Source of the DNA: Chthoniobacterales bacterium
GTDB taxonomy: Bacteria; Verrucomicrobiota; Verrucomicrobiia; Chthoniobacterales; JACTMZ01
DNA length: 64,000 nucleotides
NCBI GenBank assembly: GCA_018883245.1
Contig: VEQL01000002.1
Span: 62,001-126,000 of the forward strand
Direction: 5' to 3'
A program made the translations under genes and the position numbers. This document shows, piece after piece, positions 36,894-46,438 of this stretch (the stretch's first letter is position 1; each line of letters begins with the position of its first letter). The notes under the pieces were generated by a model. The model was not told where the DNA came from, searched no databases, and saw nothing but the letters and a program-made list of their open reading frames with translations.

Positions 36894-37922
36894 GTGAGCA
36901 AAAAATTTCCCAAATGGGAAGAAGTCCGCGGCTGGCGACGTGTCCGTTGCCGCATCGAGCAGGCCGGACTCTGGCTGGCTTCTCGTCTGGTTCCTTTGTT
37001 CCCTTGGCCCTTGCTGCGCGGTATCGCCTGGTTCATCGGCGGCTTGGTGTTCCATCTCGACAAACGCGGACGCGCCTACGCGCTGGCCAACCTGACGATG
37101 GTGTTCGGCAGGGAAAAGTCGCCGCAGGAAATCCGTCGCGTCGCGAAGGATTCTTACCGCCAATTTGCGCGCACGATGCTCGAGTTGTTCTGGGTTCCGA
37201 ACCTGCGGAAAGAAAACTACCGCCGGCGTGTGGAGGTCGAAGGATACGAAAAGGCGCGCGATGCTTGCCGCGGCGGAAAGGGCGCGATCGGTATCTGTCT
37301 GCACTACGGCAACTTCGAGTGGCTCAGCCTCGCGTCGGGTTTCGAGGTCACTCAAGGAGTCATCGTCACGCAACAATTCCGCAACCCGTTGCTCGGTGTC
37401 TTCTTCGACCGGTTGCGCGCGGCCAGCGGGCACCGCATAATCCAGCAGGAGCGTTCCCTTCTCTCGACCCTCAAACATCTCAAAAGCGGCGGCAGTGTCG
37501 GCATTCTCACCGACCTTCAACTCGACCCGCGTCATCCCACAGTTCCGGTCAAATCGTTCGGCCGCTGGTGTCCGATGACAAAAATGCATGCCGTCCTGCA
37601 CCAGCATACCGGCTTGCCGATTCTTCCCATGGAATGCATTCCGCTGCCCGACGGACGCTACCGGCTTGTGGTGCACGATCCTTTGCAGTTTCCCGCGGAT
37701 GCCACCGAGCGCGAAATTGCGCAGAAGTGCTGGGACGTGCTCGAGCCGCAGGTGCGACGACACCCCGAGAGCTGGCTCTGGGCCTACAAGCATTGGAGAT
37801 ATATTCCGCCGGGCGCCGATGCCGCGGACTATCCTTATTACGCATCGCGCAATCCGGCGTTCGATGAATTGATGAAGACGGAGTTGGCGACTGAGACCAC
37901 CTCAAGCGATACTAAACCATGA
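36894..37922 (+). CDS. LpxL/HtrB-family lysophospholipid or lipid A acyltransferase
   Basis: A 342-residue enzyme of the lipid A late-acyltransferase family. The catalytic HX4E is His137-Glu142 in CLHYGNFEWLSL, and TDLQLDPRHPTVPVKSFGR is the conserved substrate stretch. A hydrophobic N-terminal helix near 23-54 would anchor it to the inner membrane. It would transfer an acyl chain from acyl-ACP to a lipid A precursor or a related lipid; specificity is unknown. The GTG start (36894) is preferred because the open frame upstream lies within metG. The downstream lipoprotein gene overlaps its stop as ATGA. Confidence 0.85.
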   Translation: MSKKFPKWEEVRGWRRVRCRIEQAGLWLASRLVPLFPWPLLRGIAWFIGGLVFHLDKRGRAYALANLTMVFGREKSPQEIRRVAKDSYRQFARTMLELFWVPNLRKENYRRRVEVEGYEKARDACRGGKGAIGICLHYGNFEWLSLASGFEVTQGVIVTQQFRNPLLGVFFDRLRAASGHRIIQQERSLLSTLKHLKSGGSVGILTDLQLDPRHPTVPVKSFGRWCPMTKMHAVLHQHTGLPILPMECIPLPDGRYRLVVHDPLQFPADATEREIAQKCWDVLEPQVRRHPESWLWAYKHWRYIPPGADAADYPYYASRNPAFDELMKTELATETTSSDTKP

Positions 37923-38476
37923 AAAAGTGTTTCCTCTGCGTGCTGCTTCTGACCGGTTGCGCATCCGGCCCGACCGATTTTTGCACCGAATATCGCGAGG
38001 CCTTGGCTGGGCGTCAGGGTGTTGTCATCGCGGGACGCGCCGACGGGGAGCGCCTGACTGCAGGCTTCGCCGCACTTTACGGAGATCTTTCCCCGGACAA
38101 CGTGGAGTCGCGCGTTCGCGAGGTGTATGCTCCCGAAGCGTGGTTCAACGATACGCTCGCGACGGAATCGGGCATTGAAGCCATCGAGAAATATCTGCTC
38201 AAAACGGCGCAGGGTGCGCAGCTTGTCCGCGCAAAAATCAACGATGTGGCTGTGTCCGGCAACGATTGCTATGTGCGCTGGACAATGGAGGTGCGGACAA
38301 AAAATCTGGCCGGTGGCCGGCCGGTCATAACCGAAGGCATGTCGCAGTTGCGCTTCGACGATGAAGGTCGCATCGTTTTTCACCAAGATTTCTGGAATCC
38401 GTCCAACGGCATCTACCAACACCTGCCGCTGCTCGGTCCGGCAATCCGCTTCGTGAACGGCCTGATTGCTAAATAG
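37919..38476 (+). CDS. Lipoprotein with NTF2-like domain
   Basis: A 185-residue protein with a type II signal peptide: MKKCFLCVLLLTGCASG, with the lipobox LTGC and lipidation at Cys14. The mature part looks like a cone-shaped NTF2/SnoaL-like fold: VREVYAPEAWFNDT, then EAIEKYLLKTAQGAQ, alternating strands (YVRWTMEVRTKN), and FHQDFWNPSNGIYQHLP at the C terminus. Members of this fold bind small ligands or act as isomerases; the ligand is unknown. It is coupled to the acyltransferase gene by ATGA, which suggests a shared envelope-lipid role. Confidence 0.7.
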   Translation: MKKCFLCVLLLTGCASGPTDFCTEYREALAGRQGVVIAGRADGERLTAGFAALYGDLSPDNVESRVREVYAPEAWFNDTLATESGIEAIEKYLLKTAQGAQLVRAKINDVAVSGNDCYVRWTMEVRTKNLAGGRPVITEGMSQLRFDDEGRIVFHQDFWNPSNGIYQHLPLLGPAIRFVNGLIAK

Positions 38477-38494
38477 CTGCTCCTGCGGGCCGGA

Positions 38495-40852
38495 TCACGT
38501 TGTCCACAGAATGCCTGAGGAACGGACCTCGAGGGTCGAGGGCAATATTTTCAGGCGCAAAATTTCCGGAACGGCGGCCGTCGCGGTGCGCTGAGGCATA
38601 GCGGCTATCTGGCTCTCGAGTTCGGCTTCCAAGTCCGCGACATTCGCCTCGGCCTCGGCCAGCTTTTCCTCTGCCGTGCCGACATCGGCGCTTTGCTTCA
38701 TGGCGCGGGTTCCGGCGCGAGCGGCCGTTCCTGCGCGCGAGATGTGGCCGATACTCGAAGCTTTTTTTCCCAGCAGGGCACCCAGCAGCGACGTGCCCAC
38801 GCTGATTGCGGTCTGCATCTGCGCGGCCCGGGCTTCGGATTTTTCACGCGTCACCCGGTCGCGGGCTTGGGCCACTTTCTGCGCCGCCGAGTTCATCCGT
38901 GCCGAAAATTTCTCCCGGAGCCTGCGGACGGCTTCGTCGCGTTCCTCGCGTGCTGCTTGATCGAGACGAAGGCGGAAGTCGCCTTCCTTCTCGAATGGGA
39001 TCCCGGTGACTGTTCCCGATCGCAAAACCGTGACCTCAAGCGCCTCGCCGAGTTTCGTCCGTGCCTCGGCAAGCCACGGTTGCTGGCTCGCGGCGTGCAA
39101 TGCGGCAGGAACGACGCTTGCGAAGAGTTGTCCGGCGTGGGCACGCGGCGGCTGGAACGCTTCGGCGGGACCGGCCACGCGGGCATGCGCCCAAGACGGT
39201 TGTCCTTTGGTGTCGAGCGGCACGGACACGACGACTTCGGCAGACGCCTCGGCGACGGGGCGTTTCGATGCGAATGCCGCCCGGATGATCAGTCCCACTG
39301 AGGGCAAAAGCGTTGAATTTCCTGCGGCATCGGCGGCGACAAGTTGCCATACGCCGGGCTCTGCAGCGGGCGGTTCGGGCGAACCCGCAGACGCTGCAGG
39401 CGCCGGAGAGGTTGGCGCGGGTGGTGCTGCGGCGGGAGCCGGTTTCGCGCCGGCCATGAGCTGCCGGATCTGCTCGCGGGTGAGGGGACCACGCAGATAG
39501 CTCATCGTCCAACGTGTGCTGAACATGACGGGTGCCGGCAAATGCACGCTGTTGAGCAGGAACACGCGCTTGCCGAGTTTGTTGAGCATCTCATGCAACC
39601 CCGCGCGGTCGGCCCCGCGTCCGGCGCTTGCACTCTCCAGTCCTTCAAGAACGCGTTGCTTGTCGCGGTCCGTTTGCAGGCGTCCAATGAACCAAGTCCC
39701 GCAGTTCGCCAAAGCCTTGTAGTCCAAGTCGGCCGGATTCTGCGTGGCGAGCAGCAGGCCGAGACCGAAAGCACGTGCCTGCTTGAGCAAAAGGAGCAGG
39801 GGACCTTTCGATGGCGGGTTCGCCACGGGCGGCAGGTAGCCGAAGATTTCGTCGAGATAAAGCAAGGCGCGCAGCGATGGTGTGCCAGGCTGTCGCCTCA
39901 TCCACGCGATCACCTCGTCGAGCAAGGTTGTGACGAAAAACATCCGCTCTGCGTCAGACAGGTGCGCGATGCTGAGCACCGCGAGGCGGGGTTTGCCTTC
40001 CGGGGTGTGCAGCAGGCGCGCAATGTCCAGCGGCTCGCCCTCCCGCCACGTGGCGAACCCGGGCGAGGCCAGCAGATTGTTCAGGGCCATCACCAGATCC
40101 ATGCGCTGCTTCGATGGGAAAAAGTCATCCAGCGGCAGCACGCCGATTTTATCGAAGGGCGGGTTTTGCACCGCGGCGATCAGCCCGGGCAGATCAGGCG
40201 ATTCGCCGCGCACCCACGCGTTCTGCAGGATGGCCGATAGCAGGCTGAACTCGCGGCTGCGCAGCGGATCGGCATCGATTTTTAGTAGTCCAAGCAATCC
40301 CGCCGTCGTGCTTTGCACGCGTTCGGCAAGAAGTTCCGCGTCTTCCGCCACGGAATGGTCCGGCGCGGCGAACGAGCGCAAAATCGAGAGGGGAATGCCG
40401 GCATTGCTTCCCGGTGTGTAAATGGCGATGTCTGCTTTCTCCCGCAAAGCCGCGACACGCTCCGGCGTCTGGCCCCATTCAGCCAGACCCGCCTTCCACT
40501 TCTCTGCCTCGGCCGCCGCGAAATCCTCCGCATCCACACCCGCCTTGCGCGCATCCTCCACGTTGACCCACGGAGCAAAGTCTTCACCGGACATCTTTGG
40601 AAAAGTGAGGAGCAGATTCCCGAGGTCGCCTTTGGGATCGATCATCAGCGCGGGGATCCCGTCCATCGCCGCCTCCTCGAGCAGCGCGATGCAAAGGCCC
40701 GTCTTGCCGCTGCCGGTCATGCCGATGCAGACGCCGTGGGTCGTCAGATTCGATGAATCGTAGAGCAAGGGTTCGCCGGTCGGCTTGCCGTTGGCATCCA
40801 CTTCGCGTCCGAGATAAAAAAGGCCGAGCTTCTCGTAGATATCGGGGTTCAT
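38495..40852 (-). CDS. HerA/VirB4-like ATPase with C-terminal coiled-coil domain
   Basis: A 785-residue P-loop ATPase. Walker A is GMTGSGKTG (44-52), followed by IDPKGDLGNLL, and Walker B is ALLYLDEIFGYLPP near 330-343. LLLATQNPADLDYKAL and the arginine-finger-like GLESASAGRG match the HerA/FtsK fold of hexameric DNA or protein translocases. After a Pro/Ala linker (about 475-510) comes a domain of unknown fold and a charged coiled coil with a Gly/Ser-rich stretch (LLGALLGKKASSIGHISRAG). The start MNPDIYEKLGLF has an AGG core five bases upstream; the upstream ATG (40888) adds 12 residues with no homology. Confidence 0.8.
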   Translation of the reverse strand: MNPDIYEKLGLFYLGREVDANGKPTGEPLLYDSSNLTTHGVCIGMTGSGKTGLCIALLEEAAMDGIPALMIDPKGDLGNLLLTFPKMSGEDFAPWVNVEDARKAGVDAEDFAAAEAEKWKAGLAEWGQTPERVAALREKADIAIYTPGSNAGIPLSILRSFAAPDHSVAEDAELLAERVQSTTAGLLGLLKIDADPLRSREFSLLSAILQNAWVRGESPDLPGLIAAVQNPPFDKIGVLPLDDFFPSKQRMDLVMALNNLLASPGFATWREGEPLDIARLLHTPEGKPRLAVLSIAHLSDAERMFFVTTLLDEVIAWMRRQPGTPSLRALLYLDEIFGYLPPVANPPSKGPLLLLLKQARAFGLGLLLATQNPADLDYKALANCGTWFIGRLQTDRDKQRVLEGLESASAGRGADRAGLHEMLNKLGKRVFLLNSVHLPAPVMFSTRWTMSYLRGPLTREQIRQLMAGAKPAPAAAPPAPTSPAPAASAGSPEPPAAEPGVWQLVAADAAGNSTLLPSVGLIIRAAFASKRPVAEASAEVVVSVPLDTKGQPSWAHARVAGPAEAFQPPRAHAGQLFASVVPAALHAASQQPWLAEARTKLGEALEVTVLRSGTVTGIPFEKEGDFRLRLDQAAREERDEAVRRLREKFSARMNSAAQKVAQARDRVTREKSEARAAQMQTAISVGTSLLGALLGKKASSIGHISRAGTAARAGTRAMKQSADVGTAEEKLAEAEANVADLEAELESQIAAMPQRTATAAVPEILRLKILPSTLEVRSSGILWTT

Positions 40853-40962
40853 GGTCACCTGCAAAGAAACGCGGAATCCCCTTTGCATGAAAGCGGAAAT
40901 GAGGCACTTTTTCGTCAGTCCGTCACCTTCCTCCCCTTTCCAACCAAATTATTCGAAACCCA

Positions 40963-41451
40963 ATGAATAGTTCCGTTCCCAACCGCCGCGTTTCCTGCGG
41001 TGCCTTCACCCTCATCGAACTGATGGTAGTTGTCGCGATCATCGCCATCCTTGCAGGCCTTACGCTCAGCACGATGGGCTACATGAACCGCAAGGCGGCG
41101 CGGTCCAGGGCCGAAGCTGAAGTCGCAGCTCTTGCCGCCGCCATCGAGAGCTACAAATTGGACAACGGTCTTTATCCGCAGATGGACAATCCAAGTTCCA
41201 CGTCCATGGCTAATGTGACGACCACAAACCTCTATGCGGCATTGTGCCCTACCGGCGCAGGCAAAGTTTATTTGGAGCCTAGACCGTCGATGCTGAATAC
41301 GAATAGCACCAGATATTCGTTCATCGATCCCTGGGGAAACGCGTATAACTACCGCACAAATACAAACGGAAACATACTCGTAAACAGCAATTTTTTCGAC
41401 GTATGGAGCACTGCGGGCAGCACAAACACGGACGATTACATCAGGAACTGA
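40963..41451 (+). CDS. GspG/PulG-like pseudopilin
   Basis: A 162-residue type II secretion/type IV pilus-like major pseudopilin. The prepilin leader ends GA|FTLIELMVVVAIIAIL: Glu5 of the mature form is present and the residue before the cleavage site is Ala rather than Gly. The N-terminal helix leads into an AAIESYKLDNGLYP segment and SFIDPWGNAYNYR, the GspG fold with its calcium-loop-like end. The C terminus is Asn/Thr-rich. It starts 110 bases from the divergent HerA-like ATPase gene and precedes the Verru_Chthon cassette by 13 bases. Confidence 0.88.
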   Translation: MNSSVPNRRVSCGAFTLIELMVVVAIIAILAGLTLSTMGYMNRKAARSRAEAEVAALAAAIESYKLDNGLYPQMDNPSSTSMANVTTTNLYAALCPTGAGKVYLEPRPSMLNTNSTRYSFIDPWGNAYNYRTNTNGNILVNSNFFDVWSTAGSTNTDDYIRN

Positions 41452-41464
41452 CCTGATGTGAGTC

Positions 41465-42058
41465 ATGAAGCGAAAAGCTTCATCTTCGGGCGGCGAGGGA
41501 TTCACGCTCGTCGAACTGCTGATCGCTGTTGCGCTCGTTGCAATTCTGTCCTCTTTGCTGACCCCCGCCATTATGGGACTGCTCGGTGTCGGCGGTCCGC
41601 GCGGTGGTGTCAGCGCTCTGGCTGCTGCGCTGGAGCAGGCGCGGTTTGCCGCCATGCAAAGCGGCGTCAGCGCTTACGTCGGCTTTCCGTTTTCGGATCC
41701 CGCCATCGCCGCTGACGCAAGGTATTCTTCCTTCATCGTGTTCCGGGATCCGCGTGAAGATGAGGTAACTGTTGTTCCAATCTCCCGCTGGCTGAGGATG
41801 CCGCGCGGGGTTTACATCGCGCCGGGCACAAATTTTCCGTCAACGATAAAGACGGTCGCTAATATGCCGAAGCTAGCCATGCGGTCGCCATCCGCGCTCT
41901 CGGTGGTGCAGTTCGACCGCTTTGGCAGGCTCAAACCCTCCACGGGTGATGTTGTCCTGGTGGTCGGGCAAAAAGCGCAGCCGGAGGGCGATTTTGTCGC
42001 TGGGAAAAGCACAGTCATCATCCAGCCTCTGACCGGGCGCGTGGTGGTGACGGAATAA
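41465..42058 (+). CDS. Verru_Chthon cassette protein D (pseudopilin-like)
   Basis: A 197-residue prepilin with leader KRKASSSGGEG|FTLVELLIAVALVAIL, a standard Gly at -1 and Glu5. The region AAALEQARFAAMQSGVSAYVGF is the family's characteristic second helix, and the C-terminal part is a beta-rich domain. It is the first gene of the four-gene D-B-C-A set in this window. The function of the cassette is unknown; it resembles the minor pseudopilins of type II secretion. The next gene starts 5 bases after its stop. Confidence 0.8.
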   Translation: MKRKASSSGGEGFTLVELLIAVALVAILSSLLTPAIMGLLGVGGPRGGVSALAAALEQARFAAMQSGVSAYVGFPFSDPAIAADARYSSFIVFRDPREDEVTVVPISRWLRMPRGVYIAPGTNFPSTIKTVANMPKLAMRSPSALSVVQFDRFGRLKPSTGDVVLVVGQKAQPEGDFVAGKSTVIIQPLTGRVVVTE

Positions 42059-42063
42059 GCGTG

Positions 42064-42636
42064 ATGCGAGCGGTGCGAAAAATCGGTAAGACCACTGCCG
42101 GTCTCGCATCTCCGCAGGGGTTCTCGCTGGTCGAGGTGACGATAGCGATCGGCCTTTTCGCATTTGTTGTGGTTGCGATTGTCGGCATGTTTCCCGCAAC
42201 AATGAAAATGAGGTCGGAGTCCGCGCTTGAAACACGGGCGGCAATGATCGCAGAGGAGTTATTTGCCGCGGTTCGCAAGGCGCCAGCCATGACGAATGTT
42301 CTTCTCCGGGCCGGCCCGGATCTTTTCGACGCGAACAACTTGCAGGCCGTGGACTTAAAGGCGGAGCCTGTGGTTGTTGGCTATCCGGCCCAGACGAGCG
42401 TTCCATTTTTTATGTGGTGCAAGGGGCGGGGTGCCGGGGATCCCGCCGCGGCATGGGACAGCGGTCAGATGCCGGCCGGCGCCACGGCTAACGAAATACT
42501 GTTCCTCGCGAGACTTTCTGCCACGAATGTGAACAACGACCTATACCGGGTGGACGTTCAAGTTCGTGCGCCCGCCGCCGTGCCCAGGGCCAGATCCACA
42601 GTGGTGGGTTTTTCGACACTCCAATACAAGCCGTGA
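42064..42636 (+). CDS. Verru_Chthon cassette protein B (pseudopilin-like)
   Basis: A 190-residue prepilin with leader ending SPQG|FSLVEVTIAIGLFAF (Gly at -1, Glu5 present) and a conserved segment VAIVGMFPATMKMRSESALETRAAMIAEELF. The soluble domain includes VQVRAPAAVPRARSTVVGFSTLQYKP. The ATG at 42064 is chosen; the GTG three bases earlier is also possible. It lies between proteins D and C in the cassette order. Like its neighbours it would be processed by a prepilin peptidase that is not encoded in this window. Confidence 0.8.
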   Translation: MRAVRKIGKTTAGLASPQGFSLVEVTIAIGLFAFVVVAIVGMFPATMKMRSESALETRAAMIAEELFAAVRKAPAMTNVLLRAGPDLFDANNLQAVDLKAEPVVVGYPAQTSVPFFMWCKGRGAGDPAAAWDSGQMPAGATANEILFLARLSATNVNNDLYRVDVQVRAPAAVPRARSTVVGFSTLQYKP

Positions 42637-43403
42637 CGAAATTTCAGAGATCCGGACGTTGCGATGGCAGGCGTCCGCATGATGCAAGCAGCGAGGCCTT
42701 TTCGCTGGTTGAGGTTCTGGTTGCCTCAGCTGTTATGGGCATCCTTATGATGATTCTGCTCGGGACCATGGGCGCAACCCTTTCCCTGTGGCGGACGGGC
42801 GAACGCAAAATCAGCGCTGATCGCGAAGGTCGCGCCCTTCAGTTGATGTTGATGCAGGATTTGCGCAATGTCGTGATGCCCCGCTCTCCGGCGCTCTGGC
42901 CCCGCGTGGTGAGCAATGGCGCTAATATTCATCTTCAGTTCTTGGCGTTGCTGCCCACGGATTACCAGACAAACCCCTCGGATGCAGGGGACATCTGTTT
43001 TATCGATTACGCGTTGGTTCCCGGGGAGCGCCGGTTAATGCGCTCTTTCAAAGGCAGTGCAGAAACATTGGCAGTTCTCCAAGCGGGCTCTTTTCCCGCG
43101 CCTTCGACAAACAGTGCCCAACTCGTTGCAAGTGCATTGCTGCCTGAAAATCGTCAGGCCGTGCGCCGGATGGCGCTGGGCCAATACGTCACAAACAGCA
43201 ATTTCGTGATTCTGGATACAAACCTGCATCCCATTTCCTGCGCCTATAGCGCGGGGAACTGTCCGGCGATGATCGAGTTCAACTTCGCCGCGGTGGATTC
43301 TCAGACCGCGACCAATGCTGCTTTGTTGGAAAACACGAACGCGCTCCTGCCTGGTGCAGCACTGTTTTCCTTCCGCGTTGACCTCCCGGATCCACAGCCA
43401 TGA
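42633..43403 (+). CDS. Verru_Chthon cassette protein C (pseudopilin-like)
   Basis: A 256-residue prepilin. The leader ends SEA|FSLVEVLVASAVMGIL (Ala at -1, Glu5 present), followed by SLWRTGERKISADREGRALQLMLMQDLRNVV, a long amphipathic helix. The C-terminal domain is beta-rich with many Asn/Thr residues. The GTG start overlaps the protein B stop (GTGA) and its stop overlaps the protein A start (ATGA), so B, C and A are translationally coupled. Function unknown. Confidence 0.8.
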   Translation: MTKFQRSGRCDGRRPHDASSEAFSLVEVLVASAVMGILMMILLGTMGATLSLWRTGERKISADREGRALQLMLMQDLRNVVMPRSPALWPRVVSNGANIHLQFLALLPTDYQTNPSDAGDICFIDYALVPGERRLMRSFKGSAETLAVLQAGSFPAPSTNSAQLVASALLPENRQAVRRMALGQYVTNSNFVILDTNLHPISCAYSAGNCPAMIEFNFAAVDSQTATNAALLENTNALLPGAALFSFRVDLPDPQP

Positions 43404-46400
43404 AAGATGGCGAGGCAGCAGACCAAAAGCGCGGCGCCGCGCTCGTCACCACGGTGATCGTCATTGCCGTTTTGGCGGTGGTCATGGTGGCTTTCAGCCA
43501 GACGGCAACAACCGAGCGTTTTACCACGCGGATTGTGTCCGACTATTTGCAGGCGCAACTTGCCGCTGAGGCAGGGGCTGAGTCCGCATTGGCAAGCTTG
43601 TGGCAAACCACGCTTGACGGACCTTATGCCACTATCTACGCCCGCAACCCCGCGTCGACCGTTCCCTCTCCATACCTCTTCTTTGCGAAGAGACAGCTGA
43701 ACGAAGGAATTGTTGCCACGCGAAGATATCCTTTGTTCAGTTCCGCTTTCACGACCGAATCGTATTTCGATTCCGCCAACGCTTCGCTCATCGACACGAA
43801 CGCGCGCACGCTGAACGATGAGATTCAAGGAGAGTCGGTCTCGCGGAACATCACCGACCCCACCGACCTGGCGGTTGATATCAATCGCGTTTGGCAGGTG
43901 ATGACAAACGGGCTTGTCGGACTCACAACCAACGGCACGCGCTTGGCCATTCCCGTCAACTGGATCTACCTGAGCAACAATGCAGGAAAGATCGTAGGCC
44001 GTTTTGCGTATTGGACCGACGACGAGTGCAGCAAGCTCGATGTCGGAATTGCGGGCAACAACACCAACGGACCGTGGAACAGCGCGCTTCCTCGGAGTTA
44101 CGGAACGAACTTGGGGGAGGTCAGCCTGTCCTTTTTAACCAATAGCTCGCCGGGCGGTGTCGGTGTCTCCGGTGGATTATTGAGCAAGAGCCAAGTGGAT
44201 AACCTTCTTGCCTTCAAGCGGACCGCCTCAACTCTTGGGGACAAAAGCCTGCTTCGCTTTCCGCTGGTTGAAGGTGCAGCCCCCATCAATGACAGCGATG
44301 TTTGGAATAGGCTCCGGCCATATATCACCACAGCGGCATATCACGACCGCCGCGCTCCCGACGGGAAGCTGAAGTTGAATCTGAATACGGTTATAGCGGC
44401 TGCTCCAACCGACGCGGCACGTATCCAGCAGGAGATGGATTCAATCACGGAAGCCATCACTAATAATCTTCCGGAATTTGGTGCACGCTCGGCTTCCGAT
44501 GCCACGGGGGATGACAGGGAGTTTTATGTCCGCAAAATTGCCGCAAATATCCGGGATTTTGTTGATGCGGACAATGCCGCGACCGTTGTCACGGCGTTTG
44601 GCGCGACTTCGGTGGCCACGAATGTGTTGAGCGTGCGAAGTTTGATGCCATTCGGAAATAGTCTGACACTTCACGATATACCAGCGGTGGGTAAGGATGG
44701 TGCACCTGTTCTTTCGGAGTATCTCTGCGTTATAACAGCCCAAAATCCTGCTGCTGGAGCAGGTGGAACTGTGTCGCTAAACGCGAAATTCGCCCACTAT
44801 GTCGAGCTTCACAATCCTACTGGTCGCACAGTTCGGTATAGCGACCTTAACGATCCTTATATCCTTTTGACCCAGCGCGAGCGCTGGACCGAGCGAAAGC
44901 CCAGTGCAGGCGGCTGGATGGACATCCCGCTTCGTCCTCCCGACTTGGTTATGCGTTTGCCATCAAGTTTTGAAATTCCTCCCAATGGCTACGCGGTTGT
45001 GACAACTGACAGCACGCCCATTGCCATCGCTGCAGGAACTGTTTACGGGCTGACGCGGGGCACCGGTCCCGGCACTTGGGATACTTTCGATCCCGGTGGT
45101 GCGTCTATACCCATGGCTGGCGTCGATGAAGTCTATCAGTTGACGACACAGGAGATAACCGTGTCCGGTAATCCCAGATACAATGTTTTCACCAGCAAGA
45201 GCTCGGCTATGCCTTACGCGGACGCGGAAGAGCGCTTGGTGTTTGCTTCCAGTGCGGGGGTCTACGATATCGCGCCGAAGATTTATACGGCTGACCGTTT
45301 ATTCATAGGAAGGGGTGCTGACAACCCCGTCTACAATTGGACTTTCCCTGCAGATCCTGTGACTTTCTCAAGGAACACTTCAGGCGACGCCGATACGGAG
45401 GCGCGATTCAGTCGCGGCGACCTTCTTGCGAACATGGAGATTTCATCTCTAGCGAACAACACCGGGGGCACCTGGCGAACAACTGCGGCGGGAGGAGCGG
45501 TTTATCAGAGCAAATTCAACGCAAACTCAAACAGTCTGACCTTGGGTTCTCTCAACTTTAATTATAGCGACCGGGGATTTGCCACTGGCGTCTCCAGATG
45601 GCGCCGCGGTTGGAAGGAATACACCTCCGACCCCGCCGGCAATCATTTTGTCGCCAACCGCCCGCTCTTCTCAGTCGGCGAGCTGGGCTTCGTTTATGAC
45701 CCGTCGCGGCACTCGCTTGCCGGATATCGTTCGCACGGCGCGACCCTCCGCTTGGGCCAGTCCGACGCAGGAACCAACAATCGTGCGGGCAACGGAACCG
45801 GCGAATATGCCAATTGGCTCGGTGGGCGCGGCTCCGATTTCGTCACAAATACAAACTACCTGCGAAACGCTTTCCTTCTTGCGGATATTTTTACCACGAG
45901 CACGAACGACCGTGGGCGCGTGAACCCGAACTCCCTTGTGAGGGATGGCGGGTTTGTTTTCAGAGCCCTGACTGAGGGCTTTGTTTTCGAGACCAATCCC
46001 GCCAGTGGAGCGTCTGCAGCGCTGGGCGGAAAAACGATCAACAGCAATGCTTTGCTTCCGAATCTCCTCGCGACAGCGACCAATGCTGCCGGCCTGGTTT
46101 CTTTGGGTGACGTTTCCCTGGCGTCAGCCTTCCATGCGGGAACCAATTTGGTGGCGGGAGTGGATATGACGAACACCACCACGCCGGTATCAGATGCCGG
46201 CAAGGAGGAGTTCTTTCGCCGCAGTGCGAACCTTCTCACGACCCAAAGCCTGGGTTTTACCGTCTTTTCGATCGGCCAATCAGGTCGATTCGTCGGTGAC
46301 AGGTTCCAAGTTTCCTCGACCGCAGTCAAAGAATTGCTGGTTCATCTCGCGCCGACATACCCCGAGGCAACCAGCGATTTCGAGCGTGTCGCGCCGCAGC

Positions 46401-46438
46401 GTTGGAATTTCGTCAAGCTGCGTGAGATGAATTACTGA
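43400..46438 (+). CDS. Verru_Chthon cassette protein A (large, GspK-like)
   Basis: A 1012-residue protein, the largest of the cassette. A pseudopilin-like N terminus (KRG|AALVTTVIVIAVLAVVMVAF) has Gly at -1 but no Glu at position 5, as in the tip pseudopilin GspK of type II secretion. The long C-terminal part is mostly beta-strand with Asn/Ser/Thr/Gly-rich loops, including VQVRS-free stretches such as GRTVRYSDLNDPYILL and PPNGYAVVTTD. It would sit at the tip of a pseudopilus or be exposed at the cell surface. Codon and base composition are slightly more AT-rich than in the rest of the window. Confidence 0.8.
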   Translation: MKDGEAADQKRGAALVTTVIVIAVLAVVMVAFSQTATTERFTTRIVSDYLQAQLAAEAGAESALASLWQTTLDGPYATIYARNPASTVPSPYLFFAKRQLNEGIVATRRYPLFSSAFTTESYFDSANASLIDTNARTLNDEIQGESVSRNITDPTDLAVDINRVWQVMTNGLVGLTTNGTRLAIPVNWIYLSNNAGKIVGRFAYWTDDECSKLDVGIAGNNTNGPWNSALPRSYGTNLGEVSLSFLTNSSPGGVGVSGGLLSKSQVDNLLAFKRTASTLGDKSLLRFPLVEGAAPINDSDVWNRLRPYITTAAYHDRRAPDGKLKLNLNTVIAAAPTDAARIQQEMDSITEAITNNLPEFGARSASDATGDDREFYVRKIAANIRDFVDADNAATVVTAFGATSVATNVLSVRSLMPFGNSLTLHDIPAVGKDGAPVLSEYLCVITAQNPAAGAGGTVSLNAKFAHYVELHNPTGRTVRYSDLNDPYILLTQRERWTERKPSAGGWMDIPLRPPDLVMRLPSSFEIPPNGYAVVTTDSTPIAIAAGTVYGLTRGTGPGTWDTFDPGGASIPMAGVDEVYQLTTQEITVSGNPRYNVFTSKSSAMPYADAEERLVFASSAGVYDIAPKIYTADRLFIGRGADNPVYNWTFPADPVTFSRNTSGDADTEARFSRGDLLANMEISSLANNTGGTWRTTAAGGAVYQSKFNANSNSLTLGSLNFNYSDRGFATGVSRWRRGWKEYTSDPAGNHFVANRPLFSVGELGFVYDPSRHSLAGYRSHGATLRLGQSDAGTNNRAGNGTGEYANWLGGRGSDFVTNTNYLRNAFLLADIFTTSTNDRGRVNPNSLVRDGGFVFRALTEGFVFETNPASGASAALGGKTINSNALLPNLLATATNAAGLVSLGDVSLASAFHAGTNLVAGVDMTNTTTPVSDAGKEEFFRRSANLLTTQSLGFTVFSIGQSGRFVGDRFQVSSTAVKELLVHLAPTYPEATSDFERVAPQRWNFVKLREMNY

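Noticed and set aside
35120-37063. A 647-codon open frame antisense to metG
   Set aside because: Mirrors metG codons; no domain or start signal, while metG has full class I motifs.
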